A stretch of DNA of 5,275 nucleotides from an uncultured Collinsella sp. Lineage in GTDB: Bacteria; Actinomycetota; Coriobacteriia; Coriobacteriales; Coriobacteriaceae. Position 1 is the stretch's first letter; each line of letters starts with the position of its first letter. The translations under genes were made by a program, and so were the position numbers. Shown here piece after piece: positions 4,196 to 5,275 of this stretch. The notes under the pieces are model-generated. The model searched no databases. It saw only the letters and a list, made by a program, of their open reading frames with translations, and had not been told where the DNA came from. Location: NCBI GenBank assembly GCA_900555745.1, contig USMH01000086.1, forward strand, positions 1 through 5,275, written 5' to 3'.

Positions 4196-5275
4196 TTAGC
4201 TCTGAGCTCGCACGCGAGCGGCGCCGAGTTCGGTCAGATGGTATTTCTGGCCATGCTTGATGACCAAGCCGGCCTGTGCCAAGTCATTGAGCGTGCGTGA
4301 CCAAGTGGGGGCCGAGTTTCCAAACGCCCTCGCAAGATCGGTTGCGCCGCACGCTTGATTTTGCGCCAGATAGCCCAGCGCGGCGTTGCCGCGATCGCTT
4401 ACGAACACGTCCGGTTGTGGCTGTGCATACTGATTTACTGCATTAGGATACATCATTTGAGCTGCTGGTTGTTGAGAACTTTGCGTCGGCGGCATTTGCT
4501 GTTGAAAACTTTGAGGCCACTGTTGGTAAGGCTGCGGAGGCATCTGTTGGGCCCAGGGGTTGTACGGCTGCTGCGGCATCTGCTGGTACGGCTGCTGATA
4601 TCCCTGCTGGTACTGCTGCGGGAACTGCTGGCCATACCCCAGTGGCGGCATCTGCTGATATGGATATCCCTGTTGGTACGGCTGATAGCCCATTTGCTGG
4701 CCACCCGGCGCCCCCGTCGCCTGCTGCATTGCTGCTGCATCCTGATCAGCCAGTGGCATGGCCTCTGGCATGTTTGGCGGCATCGACATAGATGCCGCCT
4801 GGGGTTCTTGTGTGGGAAGCATTCCGGGCTGCTGCATCTGTCCCACGGGGGGCTGCATCTGCTGCGTTGCCACGGGCTGCTGCGCAAAAGCTCCCGGCAG
4901 GGGATATGTGGGCTGCTCCGTCTCGGGCCGCACGGCAGCGCCGCGTCCGCCGGCACGCTCGATTTCCTGCACGCGTTTAGGGTTCAGGCTTACCGTAACC
5001 ACGGTGCCGTTGCCCATGTTGTCCTCGATGGATACGGCACCGCCGGCGTTTTCCAAATACTCCTGCACCATGGGAAACCCTGCTCCGGTTCCACGGATAT
5101 AGCGCTTCATCTTGCTGTTTGCGCTGGTAACGCCAAAGTCGAAAGCACGTTCCTTGTCGTCGATGCCGGGTCCTTGGTCAGCAAAGCGGATGGTGTCTCC
5201 GCCGTCCAGAATCGAGATGATGGGCTCGGCAAAGTGCGCGTGGATAAAGTTTTCGACAATCTCGCGGATGACCAT
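4196..5275 (-). CDS. GHKL-type ATPase with Gln/Pro/Tyr-rich linker and C-terminal winged helix (5' end cut by window)
   Basis: I do not recognise a named gene. The 359 visible residues start at an ATG on the last three bases of the window, but the ATPase N-box, with E5 and N9 (EIVENFIHA), comes immediately, so the true start is almost certainly outside. The first ~96 residues form a HATPase_c (GHKL) fold like that of histidine kinases and anti-sigma kinases: N-box, G1 DQGPGI (33-38), G2 GTGAGF (62-67), and a closing GTVVTVSL strand (90-97). A low-complexity Q/P/Y/M/G-rich linker follows (about 120-290), with degenerate YQQGY and PYQQMP repeats. The last ~70 residues (290-359) look like a winged helix: a helix near 295-306, a putative recognition helix near 321-335, and a wing near 338-348. 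No phospho-acceptor histidine domain or membrane segment is visible in this part. It ends 15 bases before dnaA, so co-transcription is likely. A DNA-binding, ATP-responsive regulator is possible, but function is unknown. Confidence 0.85.
   Translation of the reverse strand: MVIREIVENFIHAHFAEPIISILDGGDTIRFADQGPGIDDKERAFDFGVTSANSKMKRYIRGTGAGFPMVQEYLENAGGAVSIEDNMGNGTVVTVSLNPKRVQEIERAGGRGAAVRPETEQPTYPLPGAFAQQPVATQQMQPPVGQMQQPGMLPTQEPQAASMSMPPNMPEAMPLADQDAAAMQQATGAPGGQQMGYQPYQQGYPYQQMPPLGYGQQFPQQYQQGYQQPYQQMPQQPYNPWAQQMPPQPYQQWPQSFQQQMPPTQSSQQPAAQMMYPNAVNQYAQPQPDVFVSDRGNAALGYLAQNQACGATDLARAFGNSAPTWSRTLNDLAQAGLVIKHGQKYHLTELGAARVRAQS
4560..4690. repeat. Degenerate tandem repeats coding for the Q/P/Y-rich linker
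   Basis: Short exact words recur on the plus strand. GCGGCATCTGCTG is at 4573-4585 and 4645-4657, GATATCCCTG at 4597-4606 and 4663-4672, and TGGTACGGCTG at 4584-4594 and 4674-4684. They sit in a CTG/TTG-rich background that encodes Gln on the minus strand. The spacing of about 66-90 bases and the shared order suggest an internal duplication with drift. All copies are in frame with the ATPase/winged-helix gene, so this is a coding repeat prone to length variation. Confidence 0.6.

Noticed and set aside
3827..4300. A 157-codon plus-strand frame across the dnaA start
   Set aside because: It is antisense to dnaA domains I and II and the end of the upstream gene, and its composition is that of a shadow frame.
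4560..4690. Possible CRISPR-like array
   Set aside because: The repeats are short, degenerate, irregularly spaced and in frame with a coding low-complexity linker; there are no uniform repeat-spacer units.
5066..5080. A second parS-like half site (CATGGGAAAC) in the ATPase gene
   Set aside because: Only one half resembles parS; the partner half is absent, so it is not a palindrome.

Overview
The window looks like the replication-origin neighbourhood of a high-GC Gram-positive chromosome. All four supported genes lie on the minus strand. Read in the direction of transcription (from high to low coordinates), they are: a 5'-truncated GHKL-type ATPase with a C-terminal winged-helix-like domain (5275 to 4196), dnaA (4180 to 2456), a 238-bp non-coding gap, dnaN (2217 to 1114), and recF (1099 to beyond position 1). 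The dnaA-dnaN-recF order, the GC-rich coding sequence, the long Ala/Pro/Thr-rich DnaA linker and the general protein character suggest an actinobacterium. My best guess is class Coriobacteriia, probably Collinsella-like. That placement is from memory of such proteins and not from a search.

Region by region: 1-1105 is recF, intact but cut by the window start, probably only a few codons before its end. 1114-2217 is dnaN, full length. 2218-2455 is the only stretch without a gene. It carries an AT-rich segment (about 81% A+T over 2218-2265), five tandem TAA/TAG triplets, several degenerate DnaA-box-like 9-mers and three inverted repeats. I read it as the origin (oriC) or a major part of it. 2456-4180 is dnaA, with a GTG start. 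4196-5275 is the ATPase/winged-helix gene, ending 15 bases before dnaA, so the two are probably co-transcribed.

Together these genes form an initiation module. DnaA binds and melts the origin, DnaN is the sliding clamp loaded at the new forks, and RecF acts at gaps and stalled forks. The less ordinary items are: (1) a near-perfect parS-like palindrome (14 of 16 positions) embedded in the codons of the DnaA linker; (2) a basal-unwinding layout of DnaA-box-like site, spacer, triplet repeats and AT-rich DNA pointing toward dnaN; (3) a DnaA whose DNA-recognition signature departs from the usual GGRDHTTV, alongside origin boxes that also depart from TTATCCACA; and (4) the ATPase/Gln-Pro-Tyr-rich linker/winged-helix protein directly upstream of dnaA, for which I know no function.
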